From Syngnathus acus (lineage: Eukaryota > Chordata > Actinopteri > Syngnathiformes > Syngnathidae): DNA of 64,000 bases. The stretch lies in the NCBI RefSeq assembly GCF_901709675.1, contig NC_051088.1:15614193-15678192 (forward strand), read 5' to 3'. The notes beneath the pieces were generated by a model that searched no databases, was not told the origin of the DNA, and saw nothing but the letters and a program-made list of their open reading frames with translations. The first letter of the stretch is position 1, and each line of letters opens with the position of its first letter. Positions 1 to 10,434 of this stretch are shown here, one piece after another. The position numbers and the translations under genes are program-made.

Positions 1-1440
1 ACAGTGTGCTTATTATTATTTATTGTTTATGTCTATGCTGTATTGTGTGCGTCTCTGTGAAGTGTGTTTTGATCTGAACACAAGCACACTCATTCACCAT
101 ATTTTGGTCCACGAGTATGCACGTTTGTCCCTCTTATCTTTGGACGGGATTAGATGAAAATAAATGTTTCTTTATTCAACCAAAATGAGAAGAGCGTTGA
201 TAGACTGCGAGAAACATGTGGCTCACTTTAGTGGGCCACATCATTTTATGCGGTGGACCAGATCTGGCCCCCGGGCCCTCAGTTTGATAGCCGCGGTGTG
301 AATGATAATAGCGCCTTTAATTTGAGGCACCGACTTAAATGGTTCCGGGGGGAAGTGTGCCAACTATTGAGGCCAGTGGAGCAACTAATTGCGTCTCGAT
401 GCCTGACAGCTTGTCTTTCTTCTATGCACGTTTAATTAGTTGTAATAATTGAACAGTAAGTAGGTCGCATTGTTACAGCGGTAAAGCTCGTGCACGGTCA
501 CTTATATTCTTTCTTCAGAGATCTGGTGTGTCCAAAGTCTGGCCAGAGGGCCGTTTGCACAGTTTGTACACGCCGGCTGTATATTTTAATGATCAAATGG
601 AATCTGGCCTGAATCAAAATGTTCTCGGAAAAAATGTAAATGGTGATATATATGTTCAAATTTGTTTTGTTTTAAATGTTACAAAATATTGCAAATTGTT
701 TTTTCTTTAAATGTCACCCAAGCTGATTTTTTTTTTTTTTTCTTTTTAATACATTGGTACCTTGAGATATAACATTTCATCATGTTCCACCATTTATGCA
801 TGAATGTCACTCTGCTTCCTGTTGTTGACACCATCAAGAGTAACTGGGGCTTCAGTGTCTTGCTCAAGGTCACTGTGACATTTTGAACTTTTGTGTGGTA
901 TCCACTTACTGATCAGAAACCCAAACGTGTTCGGTATAGAACATAAACAAAGGCACCTTGGCGTTCCACTACTTTTGGAGACGACTGTAGGTGTGGTTTT
1001 GCCGAGTCCAAAGGCATGCATGTGAGGCTCATAGGTGAAGCTGCTAAGTAGCAGCTGTTCAGCGGTAAAGCCATCTGTCGGCAAAATGAGCTGTTAGCTT
1101 GGCGTATGGAGCTGCAGCTAATCCTTAGCAAACACATACAAGCTCAAACAAAACAGGGTTACATAAAGGACAACTTGGTTGTGCAGGTCAATGGTATTTA
1201 ACTATAAATTTTGCATTTAAGCTACAATTTTTAGAGAAATTTTTTTCATGTGATAACTCGATTTAGGGTACCTCTATTAAAATCGGGAACGCTTCTGTCA
1301 TTCATTTTTAGTATGTTCACTGGAGTGTTTTCAAGTGTTTGGGGACTGCGGCGCTCCGCTACAAGCCTGCCCATGTTTGGAAGTGGTTGCTTCGCAGTAG
1401 CTTGGATGCTTTTTCAGCTTATCTATTGCTCTCAGCACTA
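1..1440. other. Gene-poor left edge
   Basis: I see no coding exon with convincing splice sites or family similarity here. The stretch is AT-rich with short open frames only, a poly-T run near 727-742, and one recognisable repeat fragment at about 220-300 listed separately. Confidence 0.5.
220..300. repeat. Degenerate hAT-type repeat end
   Basis: The segment with GGACCAGATCTGGCCCCCGG followed by CTCAGTTTGATAGCCGCGGTG resembles the widespread fish repeat end that reads, in reverse complement, roughly CAGGGGTGTCAAACTC plus a GGCCCGGGGGCCAGATC block. Only one end was found and no target-site duplication, so it is treated as a fossil fragment. The assignment rests on remembered consensus, not on a search. 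Confidence 0.35.
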
Positions 1441-2073
1441 TCAGAACCATGACAGAATACCTTTGTGCAAAAGGGGGGTGGCCTCCCTCCGTTGGTGCTT
1501 TTTGAAGCTGAAGAATTTGCTCTTGTGCCTCTTGCTAGGCCGGTAGCCGTACTGCGGTGGCACCTCTAGATCCCTGATGAAAGGAGACGGGCCCCGAGGG
1601 GTGTAGATGGGGCGAGGCTCTAGGCTAGGAGGGCACCAGCTAGTCCGTTGCCACTGGCTGAGGGCAGGGCGGGGAACCTGATGGTAGTGCACCGGGTACT
1701 TTCCATGGACTTCAGTAAACAACAGTTTGCCGTGAGTCTCTGAGGGGACACCTGTGTGGACTCGGGCTTGTGGCACGCAGGGCTGGCCGTACCAGGGGTT
1801 GGGATATTGCAGTTGAGATGGGAGGTTTTTTTTGTCACCCGAGGGTGGCCAGCCAACCATCCCGGCATTCTGTCCCCAAATGGCTTCATGGTGTTGGTGG
1901 ATTTTTGCCGTCAGCAGACGTCGCCGAAGGCTGCCCTCTGTCTTGGGCTGAAGCGGGGTGATCTTCCGAGGAAGAAGCTGGTCTTGCTCCTCATCAGGTC
2001 CCGAATTCCAGCACTGGGACGCCACACTGCTCCCCGTTCCGTCTCGACCCAGACACTCAACGTAAGGAATCAT
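1441..2073 (-). CDS. Unrecognised 210-residue ORF, possibly the last exon of a gene or a decaying one
   Basis: A 210-codon minus-strand frame opens at 2073 (MIPYVECLG) and ends at 1441. It is rich in Pro, Arg, His and Tyr, with phrases such as PRPIYTPRGPSPFIRDLEVP near the C-terminus and a final Lys/Arg-rich stretch, the composition of small sperm or axonemal proteins. I do not recognise the family. The same frame continues upstream to about 2200 with plausible coding text (DDPIWVQILRRWGKVGHAAS) but crosses one in-frame TAG at about 2094-2096. The gene may therefore be broken, or splicing may differ from what I read. An overlapping plus-strand frame (1756-2193) is probably its shadow. No repeat signature was noted. 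Confidence 0.35.
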   Translation of the reverse strand: MIPYVECLGRDGTGSSVASQCWNSGPDEEQDQLLPRKITPLQPKTEGSLRRRLLTAKIHQHHEAIWGQNAGMVGWPPSGDKKNLPSQLQYPNPWYGQPCVPQARVHTGVPSETHGKLLFTEVHGKYPVHYHQVPRPALSQWQRTSWCPPSLEPRPIYTPRGPSPFIRDLEVPPQYGYRPSKRHKSKFFSFKKHQRREATPLLHKGILSWF

Positions 2074-2193
2074 CCTGCCATGAACACTGAAGAAGGGCTA
2101 GTCAGCGAGTTGAGTCAGCAGCGTGTTGGAAGCGGCATGTCCGACCTTGCCCCAGCGCCGAAGAATCTGAACCCAAATGGGATCGTCCTCTGA

Positions 2194-2860
2194 GTGTCGC
2201 CCATGTGTGTGGCTAATCTACTAATAAGGATTATCCAGGTCTGCAGATGGTAGCTGACCTGAACACATGTTGCTCCAACTTCATTTCACCCTGGGTCGTT
2301 CCTTCTTTGGAGTTTGGAATGAGTCATTGTCATCCAAATCAATCATTGCTTATGTCAAGTTAAATCAAAGCGAGGTGGCGAGAGTACTTTGTACATAAAG
2401 CAGGGACACCCCAAAGTACGCAATATGACCTACTCTTTCACAATACTCATGTTTTCTTTCATTTGGGATCATCATATTCTCTATGAATTACCCATCAGTT
2501 TAGTACTGTAATATGAAGTCAAAATATACATTGAACAAGGAGAGGACTACTTTTTTTTTTAACTTCCTCTACTCCAGAGGTAACCAACTACATTTGTCAG
2601 AGGGCCAAAATCTAGCCTGACAGTCACTTTAGGGGCCGGAATTCCAAATAAAAAGGAAATAAAAATCAATTGCTGGCTTAACATCATTACTTGATGTTCA
2701 TTATGTCACATTATTTCCAGTTCCTTACAAAACTGGAGGCATTCTTAGCATTTATGATTCAGGCTTTTCTTTAAACATTCTCATCATTATGGAAACCATT
2801 CGCCGGCTAGACCGAATGGTTTAGCGGGCCAAATTAGCAGGTTATTCCCGTGCCCAGTCC
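2194..2860. other. Intergenic, with repeat debris
   Basis: No gene was found. The part around 2577-2640 (CAGAGGTAACCAACTAC followed by a GGGCCGG block) looks like another worn hAT-type terminus, and 2795-2820 contains a short inverted repeat (ACCATTCG / CGAATGGT). Confidence 0.35.
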
Positions 2861-2869
2861 TGCATGCGC

Positions 2870-2984
2870 ATTACAACCAAGACGCTTCTGGCACATGTGA
2901 CGAAAGCGCAGCAGAGCAACAAACACACAGTCTGATTGGTCGTTTAGAGGCGAGTCGTGACGTCACTGCTCGTTGGCAGAAGCG
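2870..2984 (+). promoter_or_regulatory. Likely promoter and non-coding first exon of the CHAMP1-like gene
   Basis: A GC-richer island carries a CCAAT-type box (GATTGG, 2934-2939) and a perfect CRE (TGACGTCA, 2958-2965), with an NRF1-like TGCATGCGCA just upstream. It ends in a consensus 5' splice site (GCG|GTGAGT, exon end 2984). A matching 3' splice site (CTCCATGCAG, ends 4163) lies three bases before the CHAMP1-like ATG at 4166. The arrangement fits a 5'-UTR exon plus an intron of about 1.2 kb. This is inference from motifs; no transcript data were available. Confidence 0.5.
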
Positions 2985-4165
2985 GTGAGTACGCGTTATT
3001 TTGTGAAAAAATGGAATTCTTTTTTGCGCTGAGATTCTCCTACACGTACTGAGCAATAGGTTTTACACCGTGACGGCTTCCGACAGGTGCAGGTCGATCG
3101 AAGTGAAGCCTAAAAACGTGCACGTGAAAGAGCGAGCAACAATTAGCCTTTCGTTAGCCTCATCATTGTTTTGGAAAAAGGAAAATAACTGTTTTGATTT
3201 ATTCATTCGTCATTCATGTATTTATTTCTCAATGATTTAGTCATTCAAATGTGTTCTGTTTGAGTCAGCAGATCAAGCTTTGACCCGGAAGTAGACGATG
3301 AAGGCTTTATTAATACAAGAATACCTAGTTCTGTTATAATTACTTTATATTTGAGGATCTTCCCAACCCTCTTTTCCAAATCCCATACTTTTGGTGATGT
3401 ATACTGTTAAAAGAATGAAACCAAGATTAACCCTCTCCCCAAAAAGAAAAGTAAATACAAACAATCATGATAATGTGGTTGCATTAGTGTGCACACCCTC
3501 TTTGAACCAATCATGTAATCATATTACGAAGGCGAAAAAACGCAGTTCTAGTTATGTTCTTAATGTTCTTTTTGAAAGAGCGTTTGGTCAAATATAACCC
3601 CGAGATTAGTTACAGTATCACTTTGAGTGATAGTACATTTATCCATAATTACAGTGGTTTCCTTAAATAAGTGATGACAACGAGCACATTTTATAGGGAG
3701 AATATGGTCTTATGATCTGATACTTTTCCCCTCTTTTTTTAAAAAAGATTCTTCTTGTATGTAAAGTAATTTGTGTACTTATTTGATAAGTTATTTGTAT
3801 ACTCGTACATGCCAAGACATTTCAGCACAGCAGTAGAACGACTATTATGCAAGTGACATTATTTACGTTTCGACGACGACTTCTTACTGATGAAGCAAAG
3901 CTACATACTAGTTGACACTGGTTGACATTTGATCACTGCTAGTGACAGTTATTTAGTGCTTCACTGAGTACTACTAGCACGTCAACAAGTTCATTATTGC
4001 CTCACTGGTAACATGTCCTTTCTCCTAGTGTCCTTGATTGTCTTCCAGACGACAAATGCTAACTGCATGCATATGTCCACAAGTTGCACTGGTACATGAA
4101 TGATGCAGTGCACTAATAGGATATGGAATAAATGTTGAAACAGCTTTCTGTATCTCCATGCAGTC

Positions 4166-5504
4166 ATGTCAGTCGTCAAACAGACCCAAGGGGAAGCGGG
4201 AGGTGGTGTGGCTAGCCATCTCCAGTGTCCGCTCTGTGGTAATTTTGCCAAAAGTCACGCCTATCAGCTGTCCCACATGGCCTCCGCCCATCCCACCTAC
4301 TTGGACAGTGTGGGGGTGGGTCGCCTCGGCAACATCTTGATGTACCAGAGCAGTGCCCAACTGTTCCACTGCGCCGAGTGCTTTTTCACCACCCGCGACT
4401 TCACTAAACTGTACCAGCACATCATCACTAAGCACTGCTTGGACGAGACGGTGGCGGCGGAGCGAGGAACTGACGTGGAGTACAACGGGAGCAAAAAAGG
4501 GGACAAGGAAGCAGATGAGGAAGTAAAGGAAGCAGACAAGGAAGATATGGAAGTAGATGAGGAGGTGAAAGAAATAGATAAGCAAGTAGATGAGGAAGTG
4601 AAGGAAATTGATGAAGTTAAGGAAGTAGACGAGGATCTGAAGGACACCAATGAGGAGGAGGCAACTCCTCAGAGACTCAACAGCGGGGAGGAGGTGAAGG
4701 ATGAAGACAGCATGTCAGAGAGAAAGATCTGCGACGTGGATGAACGCGTGTTGCTCTTTGACGGCGCAATGTATCAATGCCTGATTTGCGGCGTGTGGAA
4801 AAACAAACTGAAAGGTTCGGCCATTACCCACGTGGTGCGCAAACACCGGATCCCGAGGGAATTTGCCTGCCAGAGGATCAGACAAGACAACGCCGCTTCG
4901 ACCTCTACCTTTACGCCCAAACGGCATCCGAGCAACGGGATGGAGGAAGTGGAGGAAGAAGGGCTGAGTGTCGACCTTCTCAAAGAGGAAATGGAGGCAA
5001 CGGCCAAAGTGGTCCACTTTCGCTTCAATCGCTACGTCTGCGTGATATGCGGCTGGAAGACCAAAATGAAAGGTGAGGCCAGAGTTCATGATGTCACATT
5101 AGTTAAAAGGTCGTTACCGGAACTTGATTTCTTGAGCAGGTTTTGCCATCAGTCACGTGGTGCGTCGCCACAACGTGGCGCGTCCCTACAGCTGCAAAGA
5201 CTGCAACTCCTCGTTCTTCCTGCCCAGCCGACTTCAGCAGCACATCCGAGCAGTTCACCGGCCGGGACGCTACGCCTGCCCCTTCTGCAGCTTCAGGTCA
5301 CACTTCCTAGCCGGCTTCAGGAGACACTGCGGTCGATGTACTGCCCGCGAGGAAGGGGAATGGGGACTGGGATTGGTGATGGGCGAGGAGGGGAGAGAGG
5401 TGGTGATGGTCAAAGAGGAGACCAAGGAAACGAGAGCTGGGAGGAAAAGAGCACGGAGGCTGATTGAAGAGACGGAGGATGAAGACGAGCTCATGTTTTT
5501 CTAA
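4166..5504 (+). CDS. Short CHAMP1-like C2H2 zinc-finger protein
   Basis: The model has two coding exons, 4166-5072 and 5140-5504, joined by a 67-bp GT-AG intron, giving about 423 residues. The N-terminus has a C2H2 finger (CPLCGNFAKSHAYQLSHMAS) and then LGNILMYQSSAQLFHCAECF, which aligns with the N-terminal zinc region of CHAMP1. After an acidic Lys/Glu/Asp repeat (about residues 110-165) come two similar modules, YQCLICGVWKNKLKGSAITH and, across the splice, YVCVICGWKTKMKG-FAISHVV. The C-terminal fingers PYSCKDCNSSFF and YACPFCSFRSHFLAGFRRHC also match CHAMP1. Human CHAMP1 is a roughly 800-residue kinetochore/heterochromatin protein with long SPE, WK and FPE repeats; those are absent here. 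A divergent paralog is the best reading. Reading through the intron gives a false 433-codon frame. Confidence 0.75.
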
Positions 5505-5506
5505 CA

Positions 5507-5911
5507 CAGTGCTTCTCAATTTTTTAGGAAGAAGAAAATATCTCACAACCTCCCGAGTGACTATAAATCAGGGATTGTCAACCGGTGGTCCCTCTAGTGG
5601 TCCGTGGGAATATTACAGGGGGTGCGCAAAATTGGAAATAGAAAATAATTGTAACATTTGTGGCTTCCCGCACGTTATTTCTGTCCATTACTACAGTTCA
5701 AAGTGTTGATTAATATTCCGACAAAGCAATGGTCACCGAGTTGCTTCTTGGTTATAATGGTGGTCCCTTGGACAAAACCAGTTGAAAGCCCCTGCTATAA
5801 ATATTTGTCATATTCATTTGTCTATAAATTTGTTATAAGTACACCTTGGTACAACATTGTGTCCTAACGCGCCCCTGAGGGGTGCCCAACCCCAGTATTT
5901 GAGAAGGGCTG
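5507..5911. repeat. hAT-like non-autonomous element at the CHAMP1-like stop codon
   Basis: The left end CAGTGCTTCTCAA (5507-5519) and the reverse complement of the right end, CAGCCCTTCTCAA (from 5911), form imperfect terminal inverted repeats of the common fish hAT type. A second inner pair (CAGGGATTGTCAACC near 5570; CTGGGGTTGGGCACC on the other strand near 5894) suggests nesting or divergence. I could not confirm an intact 8-bp target duplication. There is no transposase ORF. Confidence 0.45.
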
Positions 5912-6013
5912 AACACATGGCAAAAAAAAGTACTGTACATCCAACTAGCCCACTGATTCGCAAAAACGTTCCTTTACTTAGCAGGGTTTTTTTTTTTTTT
6001 TTCTACAACTGGC

Positions 6014-6225
6014 TGATTAAAGTGTATTCAATGATTTGTAGTGAATTATTTTATCTTGTATAATAATTGGTTGTACCAGTTAAAGTAAGGGAAATGGAAA
6101 TAGATGTTTTGGTCATTGCACATCCAAGTACTGAATAATGAAATTCTTTTAAAATGTTTTGCTATTGTGTCAAATACAGCCGGACTGGTGTCCGTGATAA
6201 GGTGAAGCAGCAATGAAGATTTATT
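6014..6225. other. Convergent 3' ends with poly(A) signals of two genes
   Basis: ATTAAA on the plus strand near 6014-6019 may serve the CHAMP1-like gene. AATAAA on the minus strand (TTTATT, 6220-6225) lies about 530 bases beyond the fbxo3 stop and is the best candidate for its poly(A) signal. The two transcripts would then converge tail to tail in this short interval. Confidence 0.4.
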
Positions 6226-6758
6226 GAATCATCACAAACAAAAAACAAAGCCACCACAAAGTGATGTCACTTTACCATAGAAACTGCAAGAAATCGGCCC
6301 CACTGTGCTTCTTGTAACAAAAAGTGGAAATATCATAATTAAAGCCACCACAGGAAGTGATTGAGTTCAACATTTGTTCTGCGACTTCAGACTAAAACCA
6401 CACTCTTTACAATACCCCCAATCTGTAATAAAAGACTACTATTAAACTAAAGCATTGATGGAAAGCCCCCCCCACACACACACACTTGCAAAAAAAAAAA
6501 AAAGACCGGCATATGCCGGCTAAATAAGAATTCTGTTCTGGCTGCTGGCAGCTGAAGAGTTCAGAAAATATAAACTGAAAGTGAGGCATTAGCATCGCCT
6601 GCCTTCTCTTGAAAAAGTCAACCAAGCGCCGTGAAGTTGTGCAGATGAGACAAGCTGCAAGGCGATAATGTCCCAATGGCTTTGCCCACAACCCACCAAC
6701 AACAAAAACAACCACCGACCAGCCACCTGGTTTCCACAGCAACGCCTCGTCACAAACA

Positions 6759-9496
6759 TCAGATGTGTCGGGGGCACCACGCTCCTTCCAGGGCGGCCAT
6801 GTTGATTCCCCTCAGACCATCGTAGTCGTCCTCATCTTCTTTGCCTGACTTATAATCGCTCGACTCCTGACGAAGAGAGGAAGGGGAACGCTCTCACAAA
6901 TGTTCCATTGGCTGTCTCGGTGTCACGCCCTGTCAACTCACTGTCTGCAACGTGGGCTCTCTGAATGGCGGGCACACCATCTGGAAGCGAGGGATTGCCA
7001 CGTTGAAGACTTCCTTGTTGTCTGTGGCACGAAAGAAAAATGTGAGCAGCATTTCAGGAGTGCATGTTAGAAGTCTAACTTCTGAGAATTGCGTTACCAA
7101 GTCGGTGGAAGGTATAGTGTCCTTCCATGTACTCCGACGGCGTGGAGAAGGTTGTGCAGCTGGCATACTCGTGAACCTTTCCCGGCGTCATGACTGGAAA
7201 CTCCCCTGCTCACATACACACGTGCTTAATCGCTCACCTTGCCCAACCAGAGTCAACCGCACGGCGGTGTGAGCAGCGTACCGACCACGCCGGGCCCTTG
7301 CACTTCCTCCACATTGCCGTCGGACGTGGTGATTTTCCAGTAGCGGCTGTCCAGTTGGCAGGCCACCTCAGGCGGCGCGCCACTCGCCATCTCTATTCTG
7401 AGCGGCACATTTGGCTGGTCAGCGCATGGCAACAGTGGCGAGTGGGAGCAAACAAATACTACCTGATGCGGTAAGTGAAGAAAAAGTGCGGCGGGTGGAC
7501 GGAGGAGAGCTCAGGCAGGAAGGAGGTCGAAACAGAAACGGTGATATCCCCGGTGGTTGTCACGCAGCTTTTATCGTGCACGTACCTGCAGGAAGTGACA
7601 TCACAATTGGTTGATGAATTGCAGTCAAGCTTCACTACATTGTGGAGTTTTAAAACTATGTATATCTTTTTTTACAGAAAGCTTAATTGAAAGTTTAAGA
7701 TTCTTTCACATACCACTAGAGGCAGTCCGTAGCCATAAAATGAGAATCCCTGCTTTAAACAATTGACTGACGGAATTGTCTCTCTTTTGTAAAAGTGCAT
7801 AGCGTAAGATGTGCACGCCAGTAGGACCATTCTCGAAAGTAGAGGAGCCGGAATCATTTATTTATTGGCTGTTTTTTGTAATGTCAGTGTCTAAATAGGA
7901 AAGTAGTACCATAACATCCTTGACCACGGGAAATATGTTGCAGTGATGCATCTCATTGGAAAAGTATTTAAGGATCTAGGATATTTACAGCTTATAAACA
8001 ATTAATATTGGCAGTTATTAGGGGGGGGGGGTGCTCTTTGCAGCAGAGCTCAGACCCCAAGTTCTACAAATAACATCAGACCATGTACCTGAAGATCTGG
8101 TCTCGGATGATCGGGTACTCCCCCATAACCACGTTGTTGACATAGGTGGTGAACCACTCCAGAAAAGAGGAACCTGAACACAATCGACACTTTTTTCACA
8201 AAACAGCACACTAGGTGAACATGCCAGGAAGTGTGGCAGCCAACCCACCTGTCATGAACATGTCTACGACTGAGGGATCCTGGGCTGTCTGATCCTAGAA
8301 GAGAGAAAGGTGATGGTCACACAAGCGACAGTGAGGTAACACTCCCAGGGGCTTTCTTCAGGCATGAAATACAAACAGGGCAGGGGTAGAAGCTCTCAAA
8401 CATGCGTCGCCCTTCGACGTGCTCCAGGGCCATGTATTGGCTGAGGCCCGTGTGGAAGCAGAAGGTGAGCGGAAGGCAGCATCTCATCCCCTTCTTCTGC
8501 TGGAACCCCCCCGCCGCCGTCTCCACGTCCAGCAGCACTTCTGAACGGTAGTGATTGGATAGTGACATGCTCCCCATCAGCCTAAGAGGACACAAAGGCA
8601 TGAGGAGGCACACGCAGACGCACACACACACCAAACACAAATAGGAAAACACGCAGTCACGAACATACTGACCCCGGGATGACCAGCATCTGGCCATTGT
8701 GGATGCGGTATGAGCAACGATAGTCATCCGGAAGGTGGTAGCCGATCTGAGCCTCTACGCTAGTCAGCTCTGCCTCCGTGGCACCTTCTGGACACCCAAA
8801 CAAATAGAAACCATCAGTAAACAAGACAGACAATCACTGCGAGTGGATTTACAGTAAGCCGTTGTTGATGACGGTAGAGAATGAATGGATGGTTATGTAC
8901 GTATGTTAAGTGTGCCATTGGCAGTCACTTGGGGTCAAGAAATGTGGAAGTTGAAACACATCAACAGAGTGATGAGAATAAAATGTAAAGTATACAGCGG
9001 GTAGTTAAGTTAGAATAACATGCCATGTGTGAATGCTTTCAGTATTCACACAATTAAATGTAGTCTAAATGCTACATTAGATGTGCAAACTGGAAAAGTA
9101 TCATGCCGCGGTGACATTACCTTTAAGTGACGCGATCATGCGTGGACATCTCTGCCGCAGGAAACTAGTCAGCTGTTCCCAGGCTCTCTTCAACACCGAG
9201 TAGTACTGGATGTAGCGGCCCAGGTCAGCGTAGTATTCCTTGAAGAGGTTGAACCAGGACTGGCCGCTCTGTAGCCGCTCATCTCTGAACAATGAGGCAA
9301 ACTTAAACAACAGCCTGTACGCACAAACCAGTTAATGCTACACAAACACTTTCAACGCTTTTGTGGAATGAGAAAAAATAAAACAAGTGCCAAAAGAGAG
9401 AAAAAAAAAAGAAGAAATGACTTCTTTCATCTGTCATATTGTCAATGATGATATTTGTTGGAGGGGATAAAAAGTCACTTTAAATGAGATTTTTGC

Positions 9497-9558
<62 letters not shown>

Positions 9559-10434
9559 TTCCTTTTAAAGGTACTATTGTACTATTTCTACAATGACTTA
9601 CTCTGCGATCAGCCAGTATTTGGAGCACAACGTACGCCACAGCGGATTGTGTTTGGACAACTCATTCAACCTCCTATTGGTGGAACTGACGCTGTAGACC
9701 AAGCATAAATACAAACTCATACATTATAAATAAAATTGCATTCACTTTCATAAGCAGTGCTGAGAAGTAGCAAAATACAGACGTCATAATTGTACTTCAG
9801 TACATTTTTGCTTCGCTTCAGAATATGGCTGCAGCCATCTAATATTTTCAGGGTTATTCCATTTATTATTACTTGATGAAACACAAAATGATCTTACATT
9901 ATGATACAACACAATCACGCTATACAATTAAGTGCACATGAGGTGCGGTATTTTTTTTGTTGACTGATGCATCAGTTGTGGGCTATAAGGTCAGATTGTA
10001 TTTAGAACTTTTTGACTCATGTAAGCAGTTGAGATGTTTACACAATGCCTCAAAAGAGTGAGTACTTGTGCAAAACCTCTTGATGGTAGTTAGCTGTAAC
10101 CAGGTGTCAAAACTAATGACATTCAGAAGTTTGTCATCACTTCCGTGTTTTCTAGAGCTATTAGACATAACCATTCTGTTAAACAACTGCTGTCGCCATT
10201 GGTTCTGTTAGTTGGCTGACAAAATGCTATGTGTTGTTATTAGCCGTCTTAGCGCCATTCGGCCTCTTCGCTGTCTGCTTGTTTTGGGGGAACAAACGTC
10301 ATCAGTACGTGCAGTGGCGGTGTAAAGCGTTAGGTATCACATACTCACTTGACCAAGTCTCTAAAGTCAAGGAAGGACAATATGTGCAGGAGCGGGTCCG
10401 AAGGGAGCAACTCGATCCGAAACTCGGGGTCCAT
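6759..10434 (-). CDS. fbxo3: F-box only protein 3 (FBXO3), SCF substrate receptor
   Basis: FBXO3 is the substrate receptor of an SCF E3 ubiquitin ligase. I traced twelve exons: 10349-10434, 9602-9691, 9121-9314, 8673-8787, 8377-8581, 8249-8294, 8089-8173, 7463-7585, 7282-7397, 7098-7205, 6942-7021 and 6759-6866. They sum to 1356 bp (451 residues) with all phases consistent; the human protein is 471. The start at 10434 reads MDPEFRIELLPSDPLLHILS, the F-box. The middle contains the SUKH/SMI1-KNR4 domain (AQIGYHLPDDYRCSYRIHNG). The C-terminal half is the ApaG domain (TGDITVSVSTSFLPELSSVH; EYASCTTFSTPSEYMEGHYT; NVAIPRFQMVCPPFREP). The usual long acidic and arginine-rich tail is replaced by a short acidic end (SGKEDEDDYDG). 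A GCC-rich 5' UTR precedes the ATG. Confidence 0.95.
9500..9558. repeat. (GATA)n microsatellite
   Basis: About 14 uninterrupted GATA units lie in fbxo3 intron 2, roughly 40 bases downstream of the exon 2 donor on the minus strand. Confidence 0.95.

Noticed and set aside
5157-5504. Stand-alone 115-codon frame as a separate gene
   Set aside because: It is exon 3 of the CHAMP1-like gene; the 67-bp intron joins it in frame to the upstream fingers, and its apparent start is a GTG inside the exon.
9500-9558. GATA run as a CRISPR or satellite array
   Set aside because: Simple tetranucleotide repeat without spacers.
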